NCBI GenBank assembly: GCA_902766675.1 | Contig: CACXEN010000244.1 | Span: forward strand, 1 to 6,445 | Direction of reading: 5' to 3' | DNA length: 6,445 nucleotides | From: an uncultured Erysipelotrichaceae bacterium | GTDB lineage: Bacteria; Bacillota_I; Bacilli_A; Erysipelotrichales; Erysipelotrichaceae | Part shown: in pieces, positions 1-6,445 of the stretch | Layout: every line of letters begins with the position of its first letter | Numbering within the stretch: the first letter of the stretch is position 1 | Position numbers and translations under genes: made by a program | Notes under the pieces: model-generated | Database searches by the model: none | What the model was told of the DNA's origin: nothing | Seen by the model: the letters and a program-made list of their open reading frames with translations, nothing else

Positions 1-422
1 GCAATAAATGAATATTGATAATAGCTATCTGCACTAAGTGTAGAAATAGGTGTAAATTCTTTTGCGTCATTCGATCCTAATATTTGTACATCCTTTGCGC
101 CAATATAGAAACCACTTTGTCCAGATTCTGATTCAGCAGCTAGAAATGTAATCTGTTGAATTGGTTTGTCCTCTTGGATTTCAAATATGATTTCTTGGGA
201 TGTATGACTTGTTTGCCAAATAGTAGAAGGTACCTCAAATGATCCGAGTTTCCATAAAGAGATCACACTATAGATACAAACTAAAGAAATGACATATTTG
301 GAATCAATAGAAAATTGCTTCATATGAAATAAAAAGTACAAAAAAAGACCAACGATGAGAAGTATAGATAGAATTGCGAATAACTCGGAATTCTGCGTTA
401 AAATAAAGCTTATTTTGGCCAT
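1..422 (-). CDS. Membrane protein, N-terminal part; possible PMT/GT39-like glycosyltransferase
   Basis: This is an open frame of 140 codons that begins at the ATG at 422-420 and runs off the left edge without a stop. Two hydrophobic stretches, about residues 13-34 and 43-58, look like membrane helices. They are followed by a polar, beta-rich region (about residues 60-140) that begins with KLGSFEVPSTIW. Two helices followed by a Leu-Gly-Ser...Pro-x-Thr-x-Trp turn and a discoidin-like stretch recall Firmicutes membrane glycosyltransferases of the PMT/GT39 type, which use lipid-linked sugars at the outer membrane face. That assignment rests on memory of the family and is tentative; the catalytic part would lie outside the window. 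There is no Shine-Dalgarno sequence before the ATG. Instead a TATAAT box ends 6 nt upstream, suggesting a leaderless transcript. The gene is divergent from groES, with 118 nt between the two start codons. Confidence 0.6.
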   Translation of the reverse strand, partial: MAKISFILTQNSELFAILSILLIVGLFLYFLFHMKQFSIDSKYVISLVCIYSVISLWKLGSFEVPSTIWQTSHTSQEIIFEIQEDKPIQQITFLAAESESGQSGFYIGAKDVQILGSNDAKEFTPISTLSADSYYQYSFI

Positions 423-428
423 GCATCT

Positions 429-434
429 ATTATA
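429..434 (-). promoter_or_regulatory. Candidate -10 box of a leaderless promoter for the membrane protein gene
   Basis: The minus strand reads TATAAT, then six bases (agatgc), then the ATG at 422. With normal -10 geometry, transcription would begin at or within a base of the A of the start codon. A -14 G is present (cgtTATAAT), but the -35 region at 17 nt spacing (TTTTTA) is poor. No Shine-Dalgarno sequence is visible between this box and the ATG. Confidence 0.5.
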
Positions 435-466
435 ACGAGGAATTCTCTCTTTAAAAAGTATAGCTA

Positions 467-494
467 TTGACGAGTAGTTGAAAAGTGGTACAAT
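467..494 (+). promoter_or_regulatory. Sigma-A-type promoter of groES-groEL
   Basis: The -35 hexamer TTGACG (467-472) matches the consensus at five of six positions. It is followed by a 16-nt spacer and a -10 hexamer TACAAT (489-494), also five of six. The expected transcription start is near 501, directly in front of the CIRCE operator at 503-529. That is the usual arrangement for a HrcA-repressed chaperone operon. No second, sigma-B-type promoter was seen. Confidence 0.8.
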
Positions 495-502
495 AATCAG
501 TG

Positions 503-529
503 TTAGCAATCAAGTACCAAGAGTGCTAA
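503..529 (+). promoter_or_regulatory. CIRCE operator (HrcA binding site)
   Basis: The left arm is TTAGCAATC (503-511), the spacer is 9 nt, and the right arm is GAGTGCTAA (521-529). The established CIRCE consensus is TTAGCACTC-N9-GAGTGCTAA, so the right arm is perfect and the left arm has one change (C to A at 509). The element begins about 2 nt after the predicted transcription start, where bound HrcA would block transcription. Its right arm abuts and partly overlaps the AAAGGAGG ribosome binding site of groES. Heat or protein-folding stress should relieve repression through GroEL-dependent HrcA activity. The hrcA gene is not in this window. Confidence 0.95.
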
Positions 530-540
530 AGGAGGTAAAT

Positions 541-2444
<1,904 letters not shown>

Positions 2445-2451
2445 TAGAAAG

Positions 2452-2478
2452 AAACGATAGCTATGTGCTATCGTTTTT
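2452..2478 (+). terminator. Bidirectional hairpin terminator between groEL and proC
   Basis: A perfect 10-bp stem, AAACGATAGC (2452-2461) and GCTATCGTTT (2467-2476), surrounds the 5-nt loop TATGT. On the plus strand it runs into five T residues (2474-2478), then C and more T, giving a good intrinsic terminator for groES-groEL. On the minus strand the same stem follows the proC stop (2494-2492) by 15 nt and ends in GTTTCTTTC, a weaker T-rich tail. It therefore probably insulates two convergent operons that lie only 47 nt apart. Confidence 0.85.
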
Positions 2479-2491
2479 CTTTGGCTATTTC

Positions 2492-3289
2492 TTATTGTTC
2501 AAATTCTTTTGCGCGCTCTATACATTTTTCATTGGCATCTTTGACTAATTCTGCTAATCCATTTTCTTTGAAATGGGTGATCGCTTGAATCGTCGTTCCA
2601 CCTTTAGAGCATACTGCATTTACAAATTCACTTAGTGGTTTATTTGGTTCTTCTTTTAATAATTGGCCACTTCCAATTAATGTTTCTACCAAAAACTCTC
2701 TTGCGATTGTTTCATCAAAGCCTCTATTGATTAAATCTTCTAATATGCACTGTGTAAAATAATAGAAATATGCTGGTGTACTACCATGTACACTCACAAG
2801 AAGAGGGAATTTCTCTTCTTCTACTTCTTTCGCTAATCCAATGCTAGAAAATAAATCTACGATGTATTTAGATGTTGGATGCGTTGGATCGGATGAAGCA
2901 ATTGCGGTTGCGCCATATCCAACTTGTAGAGGTGTATTTGGCATTGCTCTAACAATGAGGGAATCTTGGAAAATAGATTTCAAATAAGAAATGGATAATC
3001 CAGTCACAATAGATAAAATACAATCTATTTTTTCATCTTTTATAGACTCTATGACTGTATTACTGATTTGTGGGGTAATTGCTAATATCACAATTTCACT
3101 ATTTTCACAAAGTGTATGATAATCATTGACACAGATAAATCCTTCTTTTGTGCATTTCTCTTGGGCTGTAGTGTTTGTATCATATATACAAATATCAGAT
3201 GCTTTTAGAAAATCTTTATTTTTGATTCCTTGGGCAATAGAGAAACCCATATGCCCACAACCAATAAATCCTAATTTATATTTTTTCAT
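2492..3289 (-). CDS. proC: Pyrroline-5-carboxylate reductase ProC
   Basis: This 265-residue cytoplasmic enzyme catalyses the last step of proline synthesis, NAD(P)H-dependent reduction of pyrroline-5-carboxylate to proline. The N-terminal Rossmann fold is shown by LGFIGCGHMG (6-15) and by the strand VILAITPQ (67-74), where most family members read VKPQ. Next come SIVTGLSI (93-100) and the signature VRAMPNTP (113-120). The C-terminal helical dimerisation domain contains HGSTPAYFYYF (168-178; usually SGSGPAY) and KGGTTIQAI (229-237). Length is typical (about 260-280). The start codon overlaps the proA stop as ATGA (3289-3286), with a GGAG ten nt upstream (3303-3300), so translation is probably coupled to proA. 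It is the last gene of proB-proA-proC. Confidence 0.95.
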   Translation of the reverse strand: MKKYKLGFIGCGHMGFSIAQGIKNKDFLKASDICIYDTNTTAQEKCTKEGFICVNDYHTLCENSEIVILAITPQISNTVIESIKDEKIDCILSIVTGLSISYLKSIFQDSLIVRAMPNTPLQVGYGATAIASSDPTHPTSKYIVDLFSSIGLAKEVEEEKFPLLVSVHGSTPAYFYYFTQCILEDLINRGFDETIAREFLVETLIGSGQLLKEEPNKPLSEFVNAVCSKGGTTIQAITHFKENGLAELVKDANEKCIERAKEFEQ

Positions 3290-4533
3290 TCGCGTATTTC
3301 TCCATTTCCATATAACAAATAACGATAGGTAGTGATTTCTTTTAAACCCATAGGGCCACGGGCATGTAATTTTTGAGTGCTGATTCCAATTTCAGCGCCT
3401 AGTCCAAATTCAAAGCCATCACTAAATCTTGTGGAAGCATTATGATATAAACAAGCACTATCAATTTCATTCATGAACTTTGATACATTTTCTTTATTAT
3501 TTGAAAGAATGGATTCACTATGATGTGTGCCATATTGTTCGATATGATCAATCGCATCATCCACATTTTCTACAACTTTCATATTTAATAAATAATCATT
3601 ATATTCATTTTCATAACAATGATCATCACATACTTGAATTCTATTATCATAGAGTGAAGTATCCTTATTCCCGAAGAATTTCACACCTTCTTTTTCTAAT
3701 AGATCTAATATATGTGGAATATAAGATGGTGCGATATCCTTGTGTACTAAAAGTGTTTCTAATGCATTACATACACTAGGTCTAGAACATTTTGCGTTTT
3801 TGATAATCGCATCTGCTTGATCTAAATTTGCATCATTATCCACATAGATATGACATATCCCAGCTCCAGTTTCAATGACAGGAACTTTTGCGTTATTAAC
3901 CACATGATCAATTAATGATTTTCCACCACGAGGGATTAATAAATCCACATATTCTCTACATGCCATTAATTTTTCCGTTTCTTCATGACTTGGCTTTTCT
4001 GCTAGATTGATTATCTCTTTTGGTAGTTGATGCTTTTCTAATACATCTTGAAATAAATCTACAATCGCTTTAGAAGTTGTATAAGATTCTTTTCCACCTT
4101 TTAATAGACAAGCACTACCAGCTTTTAAACATAAACTTGCGCAATCTGCAGTCACATTTGGTCTAGATTCATAAATAATAGCGATTAAGCCCATAGGGGA
4201 AGAAACTTTCTGCATTTTTATACCAGATGATAATATCTTTTCTTCTAATAGAATGTTTAATGGATCTTCTAATTGCATCACATCTAAAATGCCATCTGCC
4301 ATTGCTTGAATACGCTTATCATCTAATTTCAAACGATCGATAAAAGAATCTGGTAGATGATTATTCGTTGCTTGATCTAAATCAATTTGATTTGCGGATA
4401 AAATGGTATCTTTATGATTTAGTAGGGCAGAGGAAAAGTCTTGTAATATTTCATTTCTTTTTTGATTCGATAATATAGCTACTTGTTTGCTTGCTTTTTT
4501 GGCAAGTCTTGCTTGTTCGATAATATCTGTCAT
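3286..4533 (-). CDS. proA: Gamma-glutamyl phosphate reductase ProA
   Basis: This 415-residue cytoplasmic enzyme of the aldehyde dehydrogenase fold uses NADPH to reduce gamma-glutamyl phosphate to glutamate-5-semialdehyde, which cyclises to pyrroline-5-carboxylate. Visible signatures in order are ESRPNVTAD (122-130), LKGGKES (144-150), LIPRGGKSLI (199-208), IETGAGICH (220-228), the catalytic Cys255 in RPSVCNALETLLVH, and the C-terminal block ASTRFSDG...GLGAEIGISTQKLHARGPMGL. Length matches the family (about 415-420). The ATG at 4533 lies one base after the proB stop. No convincing Shine-Dalgarno sequence is visible there (agtaaagtaat), so reinitiation by ribosomes finishing proB is likely. ProB and ProA are known to act together, channelling the unstable acyl phosphate, which fits tight coupling. 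Confidence 0.97.
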   Translation of the reverse strand: MTDIIEQARLAKKASKQVAILSNQKRNEILQDFSSALLNHKDTILSANQIDLDQATNNHLPDSFIDRLKLDDKRIQAMADGILDVMQLEDPLNILLEEKILSSGIKMQKVSSPMGLIAIIYESRPNVTADCASLCLKAGSACLLKGGKESYTTSKAIVDLFQDVLEKHQLPKEIINLAEKPSHEETEKLMACREYVDLLIPRGGKSLIDHVVNNAKVPVIETGAGICHIYVDNDANLDQADAIIKNAKCSRPSVCNALETLLVHKDIAPSYIPHILDLLEKEGVKFFGNKDTSLYDNRIQVCDDHCYENEYNDYLLNMKVVENVDDAIDHIEQYGTHHSESILSNNKENVSKFMNEIDSACLYHNASTRFSDGFEFGLGAEIGISTQKLHARGPMGLKEITTYRYLLYGNGEIRE

Positions 4534-4534
4534 A

Positions 4535-5308
4535 TTACTTTACTGGGAATAATGTTCCAACTTTCTTCCTTTCCATAATGTCATAGAGGATATGAGGATC
4601 TTTACCTGATGCGATAATGGTAGGGATACCATTTTCCTTTGCGATTTCTGCCGCTTTGATTTTCGTAATCATTCCACCAGTACCTTGTTTACTTCCACTA
4701 TCTTTTGAAAATGCTTTTACTTTGTCTATATTTTTTACGACATGAATGATTTTTGCGTCTTTATCTTTACTTGGATCACGATCATATAAGCCATCTGTAT
4801 CCGTTAATAAGATTAATAAATCAGCTTTTACATATTTCGCAACGACTGCGGAAAGGGTGTCATTATCTCCATACACAATTTCCTCAGTTGCGACTGAGTC
4901 GTTTTCATTTACGATTGGAATTGCATGCATTTTTAAAAGGGCATTAAATGTCGCAATCACATTCTTTTCTCCTTGGGGATTTTCTGTGATATCTTTCGTT
5001 AATAAGATTTGCCCACATAGTGTTCCATAGTCCAAAAAGAATTTGTCATAGATGCTCATTAATTCACATTGACCAATTGCTGCAGCTGCTTGGCGTCCAC
5101 TGATACTTTTTGGACGCTGTTTCTTTTGCATCTTGTTTGTGCCAACACCAATAGCGCCGCTTGTTACAAGAACAATCTCACATTGCGTGTTTTTGATATC
5201 TGTTAATATGCGGCATAAATTTTCAATTCTACGTAAGTTTACTGCTCCGTTGTTGTGACAAACAGTAGAAGTACCTACTTTCACAACGATTCTTTTATAA
5301 TCACTCAT
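4535..5308 (-). CDS. proB: Glutamate 5-kinase ProB, single-domain form without PUA
   Basis: The enzyme phosphorylates the gamma-carboxylate of glutamate with ATP, the committed and normally proline-inhibited step of proline synthesis. The 257 residues form an amino-acid-kinase domain: VVKVGTST with Lys10 (8-15), VTSGAIGVG with Ser50 (48-56), NENDSVATEE with Asp137 (134-143), GDNDTLSA (147-154), TDTDGLYDRDP (169-179), and GTGGMITKIKAAEIA (209-223). The protein ends right after this domain, whereas E. coli ProB (367 residues) adds a PUA domain; short forms are known in other Firmicutes. The start at 5308 is chosen for its GGAG site (5319-5316) 7 nt upstream. An in-frame ATG at 5353 would include the promoter and add an unconserved tail. 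First gene of proB-proA-proC. Confidence 0.95.
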   Translation of the reverse strand: MSDYKRIVVKVGTSTVCHNNGAVNLRRIENLCRILTDIKNTQCEIVLVTSGAIGVGTNKMQKKQRPKSISGRQAAAAIGQCELMSIYDKFFLDYGTLCGQILLTKDITENPQGEKNVIATFNALLKMHAIPIVNENDSVATEEIVYGDNDTLSAVVAKYVKADLLILLTDTDGLYDRDPSKDKDAKIIHVVKNIDKVKAFSKDSGSKQGTGGMITKIKAAEIAKENGIPTIIASGKDPHILYDIMERKKVGTLFPVK

Positions 5309-5333
5309 AAACTTTCTCCAATTTTTACCTATT

Positions 5334-5339
5334 ATTATA
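5334..5339 (-). promoter_or_regulatory. Candidate -10 box of the proBAC promoter
   Basis: The minus strand reads TATAAT at 5339-5334, a perfect -10 hexamer, preceded by TTTTTG. Transcription should start near 5327, giving a leader of about 19 nt that carries the proB Shine-Dalgarno sequence. At 17 nt spacing the -35 position reads AATGCA (5362-5357), a poor match. The short leader leaves no room for a T-box or attenuator. Confidence 0.6.
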
Positions 5340-5347
5340 CAAAAATG

Positions 5348-5361
5348 ATGCATAAATGCAT
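5348..5361. repeat. Short inverted repeat ATGCAT-AA-ATGCAT in the proB promoter
   Basis: Two copies of the self-complementary hexamer ATGCAT are separated by AA. They lie across the -35 position and spacer of the predicted proBAC promoter. This could be a small operator, but short AT-rich palindromes arise easily by chance and no regulator gene is adjacent. Confidence 0.35.
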
Positions 5362-5362
5362 T

Positions 5363-5387
5363 AAAAAAAGATAGATTATCTATCTTT
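5363..5387 (-). terminator. AT-rich hairpin terminator of the GNAT gene
   Basis: On the minus strand a perfect 9-bp stem, AAAGATAGA (5387-5379) and TCTATCTTT (5375-5367), closes a 3-nt loop. It is followed by further T residues to 5363, making a run of seven (5369-5363). The first arm begins inside the TAA stop codon of the acetyltransferase gene. Only two of the nine pairs are G-C, so termination may be leaky and some read-through into proBAC is possible. Confidence 0.65.
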
Positions 5388-5895
5388 ATTGTAAGCCACG
5401 AATCATTTTGATAAATTCTTTATCATCATATTTTTCTATGCGATGTTTAGGCACAAACCAATTTCTTTGCCAAAACTTTTCTGCTTGCTTATTATCTTTA
5501 AAATAGGCAAGAGAAACCCAAGTGAAACCACATTCTGTTAAATAATCTAAAATATCACGCAATATTTCTGAGCCATAACTTAAACCTTGTAAATCTTTTC
5601 GTATCATAAGTAAGCCAATCCAAGCAGTTTCTTCATCTGGATAGCCTAAATATAAATCTAATACAGCAATGCATTCTGGATCATAATATGCTAAATAATA
5701 TTTATTATTTAAAGTACCATCTTTTGGTAATGAATATGCATCTTGTTTTACTGTTTCAATAGTAGGTTCTTTGCCAAAATAAGAAAAATATTGAGGATTA
5801 CTTTTATATAGTTTTAGGATATCCTCATAGTTACTTTCTTCTATTCTTTTTATGGTATAAATGGAAGATAGTTTTGTATAATCGAAATCTTTCAT
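5386..5895 (-). CDS. GNAT-family N-acetyltransferase
   Basis: This 169-residue protein has the fold signature of GNAT enzymes, which transfer acetyl from acetyl-CoA to an amine of a small molecule or protein; the substrate cannot be told from sequence. Domain order is an N-terminal strand and helix (YTIKRIEESNYEDILKLY, 13-30), the central strand CIAVLDLYLGYPDEETAWIGLLMI (75-98), the acetyl-CoA pyrophosphate loop QGLSYGSEIL (103-112; canonical Q/R-x-x-G-x-G/A, with Ser106 in place of the first Gly), and the C-terminal N-x-x-A-x-x-FW motif (Asn135 to Trp142). The start at 5895 gives a family-like N-terminus. A longer frame to 5991 has no ribosome binding site and would overlap the divergent phosphatase gene. 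No Shine-Dalgarno sequence precedes 5895; TATAAT ends 6 nt upstream. The gene is upstream of proBAC but is separated from it by a hairpin. Confidence 0.9.
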   Translation of the reverse strand: MKDFDYTKLSSIYTIKRIEESNYEDILKLYKSNPQYFSYFGKEPTIETVKQDAYSLPKDGTLNNKYYLAYYDPECIAVLDLYLGYPDEETAWIGLLMIRKDLQGLSYGSEILRDILDYLTECGFTWVSLAYFKDNKQAEKFWQRNWFVPKHRIEKYDDKEFIKMIRGLQ

Positions 5896-5901
5896 GGTTC
5901 T

Positions 5902-5907
5902 ATTATA
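5902..5907 (-). promoter_or_regulatory. Candidate -10 box of a leaderless promoter for the GNAT gene
   Basis: On the minus strand a perfect TATAAT (5907-5902) is followed by agaacc and then the ATG at 5895. The predicted start of transcription coincides with the start codon. The first nine bases, TATAATAGA, are identical to those before the membrane protein gene at 434-426. The -35 position at 17 nt spacing reads ATCAAA (5930-5925), a weak match that overlaps the -10 box of the divergent gene. Confidence 0.5.
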
Positions 5908-5926
5908 TGGTATTTTTGTATGAGTT

Positions 5927-5935
5927 TGATACAAT
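5927..5935 (+). promoter_or_regulatory. Candidate extended -10 box of a leaderless promoter for the HAD gene
   Basis: The sequence TGATACAAT contains TACAAT (5930-5935) preceded by the TGn of an extended -10 element, which can compensate for the weak -35 region (ATGGTA at 17 nt spacing). The ATG at 5943 begins 7 nt after the box, so the transcript would start at or within a base or two of the start codon. No Shine-Dalgarno sequence is present in between. Confidence 0.5.
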
Positions 5936-5942
5936 GTTTCAT

Positions 5943-6445
5943 ATGAATGTATATGATTGGGATAACACGATTTATAGAGGAGATTCCACATTTGGATTTA
6001 TACGCTACCTCTTTATAAAAAGACCAAAGACATTGCGTAATCTACCAAGAACACTCGGTTGTGGTCTTTTATATGTATGCAAACTAATGGAAAAACGTAA
6101 AGCAAAAGAAAATTTTTTCCATATGTTTACATATGTCGATGATATGGAAGAAGTTGTGGATGCTTTTACAACAGAAAAGTTAAATCACGTCAAAGATTTT
6201 TATAAACAATTCCAACAAGATGATGATGTAGTAATCTCAGCATCTCCAGATTTTTTGATTTCATCCTTTTGTAAGAAAGTAGGGATACAAACATGTATTG
6301 CCTCACCTGTAGATATACATACAGGCAAATATTATGGTGAAAATTGTCACGGGCAAGAAAAGGTAAAACGATTTGAAGAAGTATTTGGTAAACGAATCAT
6401 TGAAGCATTCTATTCTGATTCTCTTTCCGATACACCGTTAGCAAA
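5943..6445 (+). CDS. HAD-IB phosphatase (SerB-like), N-terminal part
   Basis: The frame is open for 167 codons and runs off the right edge. All four HAD motifs are visible: DWDNT with nucleophile Asp5 and acid Asp7 (5-9), motif II VISASP with Ser99 (97-102), motif III lysine in GQEKVKRF (137-144), and motif IV YSDSLSD with Asp159 and Asp163 (157-163). Residues 10-90 form a helical cap. This is the phosphoserine-phosphatase-like subclass IB, soluble enzymes that hydrolyse phosphate monoesters through an aspartyl-phosphate; the substrate is unknown and SerB activity should not be assumed. The family normally runs about 200 residues, so only a short tail is missing. The start at 5943 places the motif I strand at the N-terminus as usual; an in-frame ATG at 5934 is possible but would sit on the -10 box. 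It is divergent from the GNAT gene, with 47 nt between the starts. Confidence 0.88.
   Translation, partial: MNVYDWDNTIYRGDSTFGFIRYLFIKRPKTLRNLPRTLGCGLLYVCKLMEKRKAKENFFHMFTYVDDMEEVVDAFTTEKLNHVKDFYKQFQQDDDVVISASPDFLISSFCKKVGIQTCIASPVDIHTGKYYGENCHGQEKVKRFEEVFGKRIIEAFYSDSLSDTPLA

Noticed and set aside
478..540. N-terminal extension of groES from an in-frame non-ATG start at 478
   Set aside because: It would lie across the -10 box and the CIRCE operator, and the ATG at 541 has a strong ribosome binding site and gives the canonical GroES N-terminus.
3126..3779. Plus-strand open frames at 3126-3332 and 3480-3779 opposite proC and proA
   Set aside because: The translations are of low complexity, rich in His, Tyr and Ile, as expected from the reverse strand of AT-rich coding sequence; there is no start signal.
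4746..5030. Plus-strand open frames at 4746-5030 and 4753-4947 opposite proB
   Set aside because: They overlap each other in different frames and are entirely antisense to well-conserved proB motifs.
5309..5353. Longer ProB starting at the ATG at 5353
   Set aside because: The extra 15 residues are not family-like, the predicted promoter lies inside them, and the ATG at 5308 has a good Shine-Dalgarno sequence.
5309..5385. T-box riboswitch or attenuator in front of proBAC
   Set aside because: The predicted leader is only about 19 nt and no T-box bulge or specifier-loop sequence is seen; the only hairpin belongs to the end of the upstream gene.
5896..5991. Longer GNAT protein starting at the ATG at 5991
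   Set aside because: It would overlap the start of the divergent HAD gene and read through both candidate promoters, has no ribosome binding site, and the extra residues do not look like part of the fold.
5976..5994. AGAGGAG followed by a TTG as an alternative start of the HAD gene
   Set aside because: The TTG at 5992 is out of frame, and a start there would remove the DWDNT catalytic motif; the purine run simply encodes part of the sequence after motif I.

Overview
This window looks like ordinary chromosomal DNA of a low-GC Gram-positive bacterium (Bacillota). The evidence is the AT-rich composition, strong AGGAGG-type ribosome binding sites, a CIRCE operator in front of groES, and protein sequences that look Firmicutes-like throughout. 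An Erysipelotrichia-type gut bacterium is my best guess, but that is inference from general sequence feel and I could run no search. UGA is used as a stop (end of proA) and tryptophan is encoded by UGG, so a Mycoplasma-type code is not needed.

Layout. Bases 1-422 (minus) hold the start of a membrane protein that runs off the left edge; it is probably a PMT/GT39-like membrane glycosyltransferase. Divergent from it is the groES-groEL chaperonin operon (541-2444, plus), with a sigma-A-type promoter and a HrcA-binding CIRCE element. A strong hairpin at 2452-2476 sits between the convergent groEL and proC genes and can serve both strands. The minus strand then carries a compact proB-proA-proC operon (5308 down to 2492), which encodes the whole glutamate-to-proline pathway. 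The genes are separated by 1 nt (proB/proA) and by an ATGA overlap (proA/proC). Upstream lies a GNAT acetyltransferase gene (5895 down to 5386, minus) ending in its own AT-rich hairpin. Divergent from it is the first part of a HAD-IB (SerB-like) phosphatase (5943 to the right edge, plus).

How the genes work together. GroES and GroEL form the folding chamber and are predicted to be induced when HrcA leaves CIRCE. ProB, ProA and ProC phosphorylate glutamate, reduce it to the semialdehyde, and reduce the cyclised pyrroline-5-carboxylate to proline. The three other genes have no obvious functional link to either operon.

No mobile element, CRISPR array, RNA gene or undescribed multi-gene system is visible. 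The most interesting signal is in the start regions. The three genes without a Shine-Dalgarno sequence at their own promoter-proximal start (membrane protein, GNAT, HAD phosphatase) each have a TATAAT/TACAAT box 6-7 nt before the ATG, the spacing expected of leaderless mRNAs. groES, groEL, proB and proC have purine-rich binding sites. GroEL also shows two sequence oddities: no GGM tail, and a changed GFGD-R-R-K segment.
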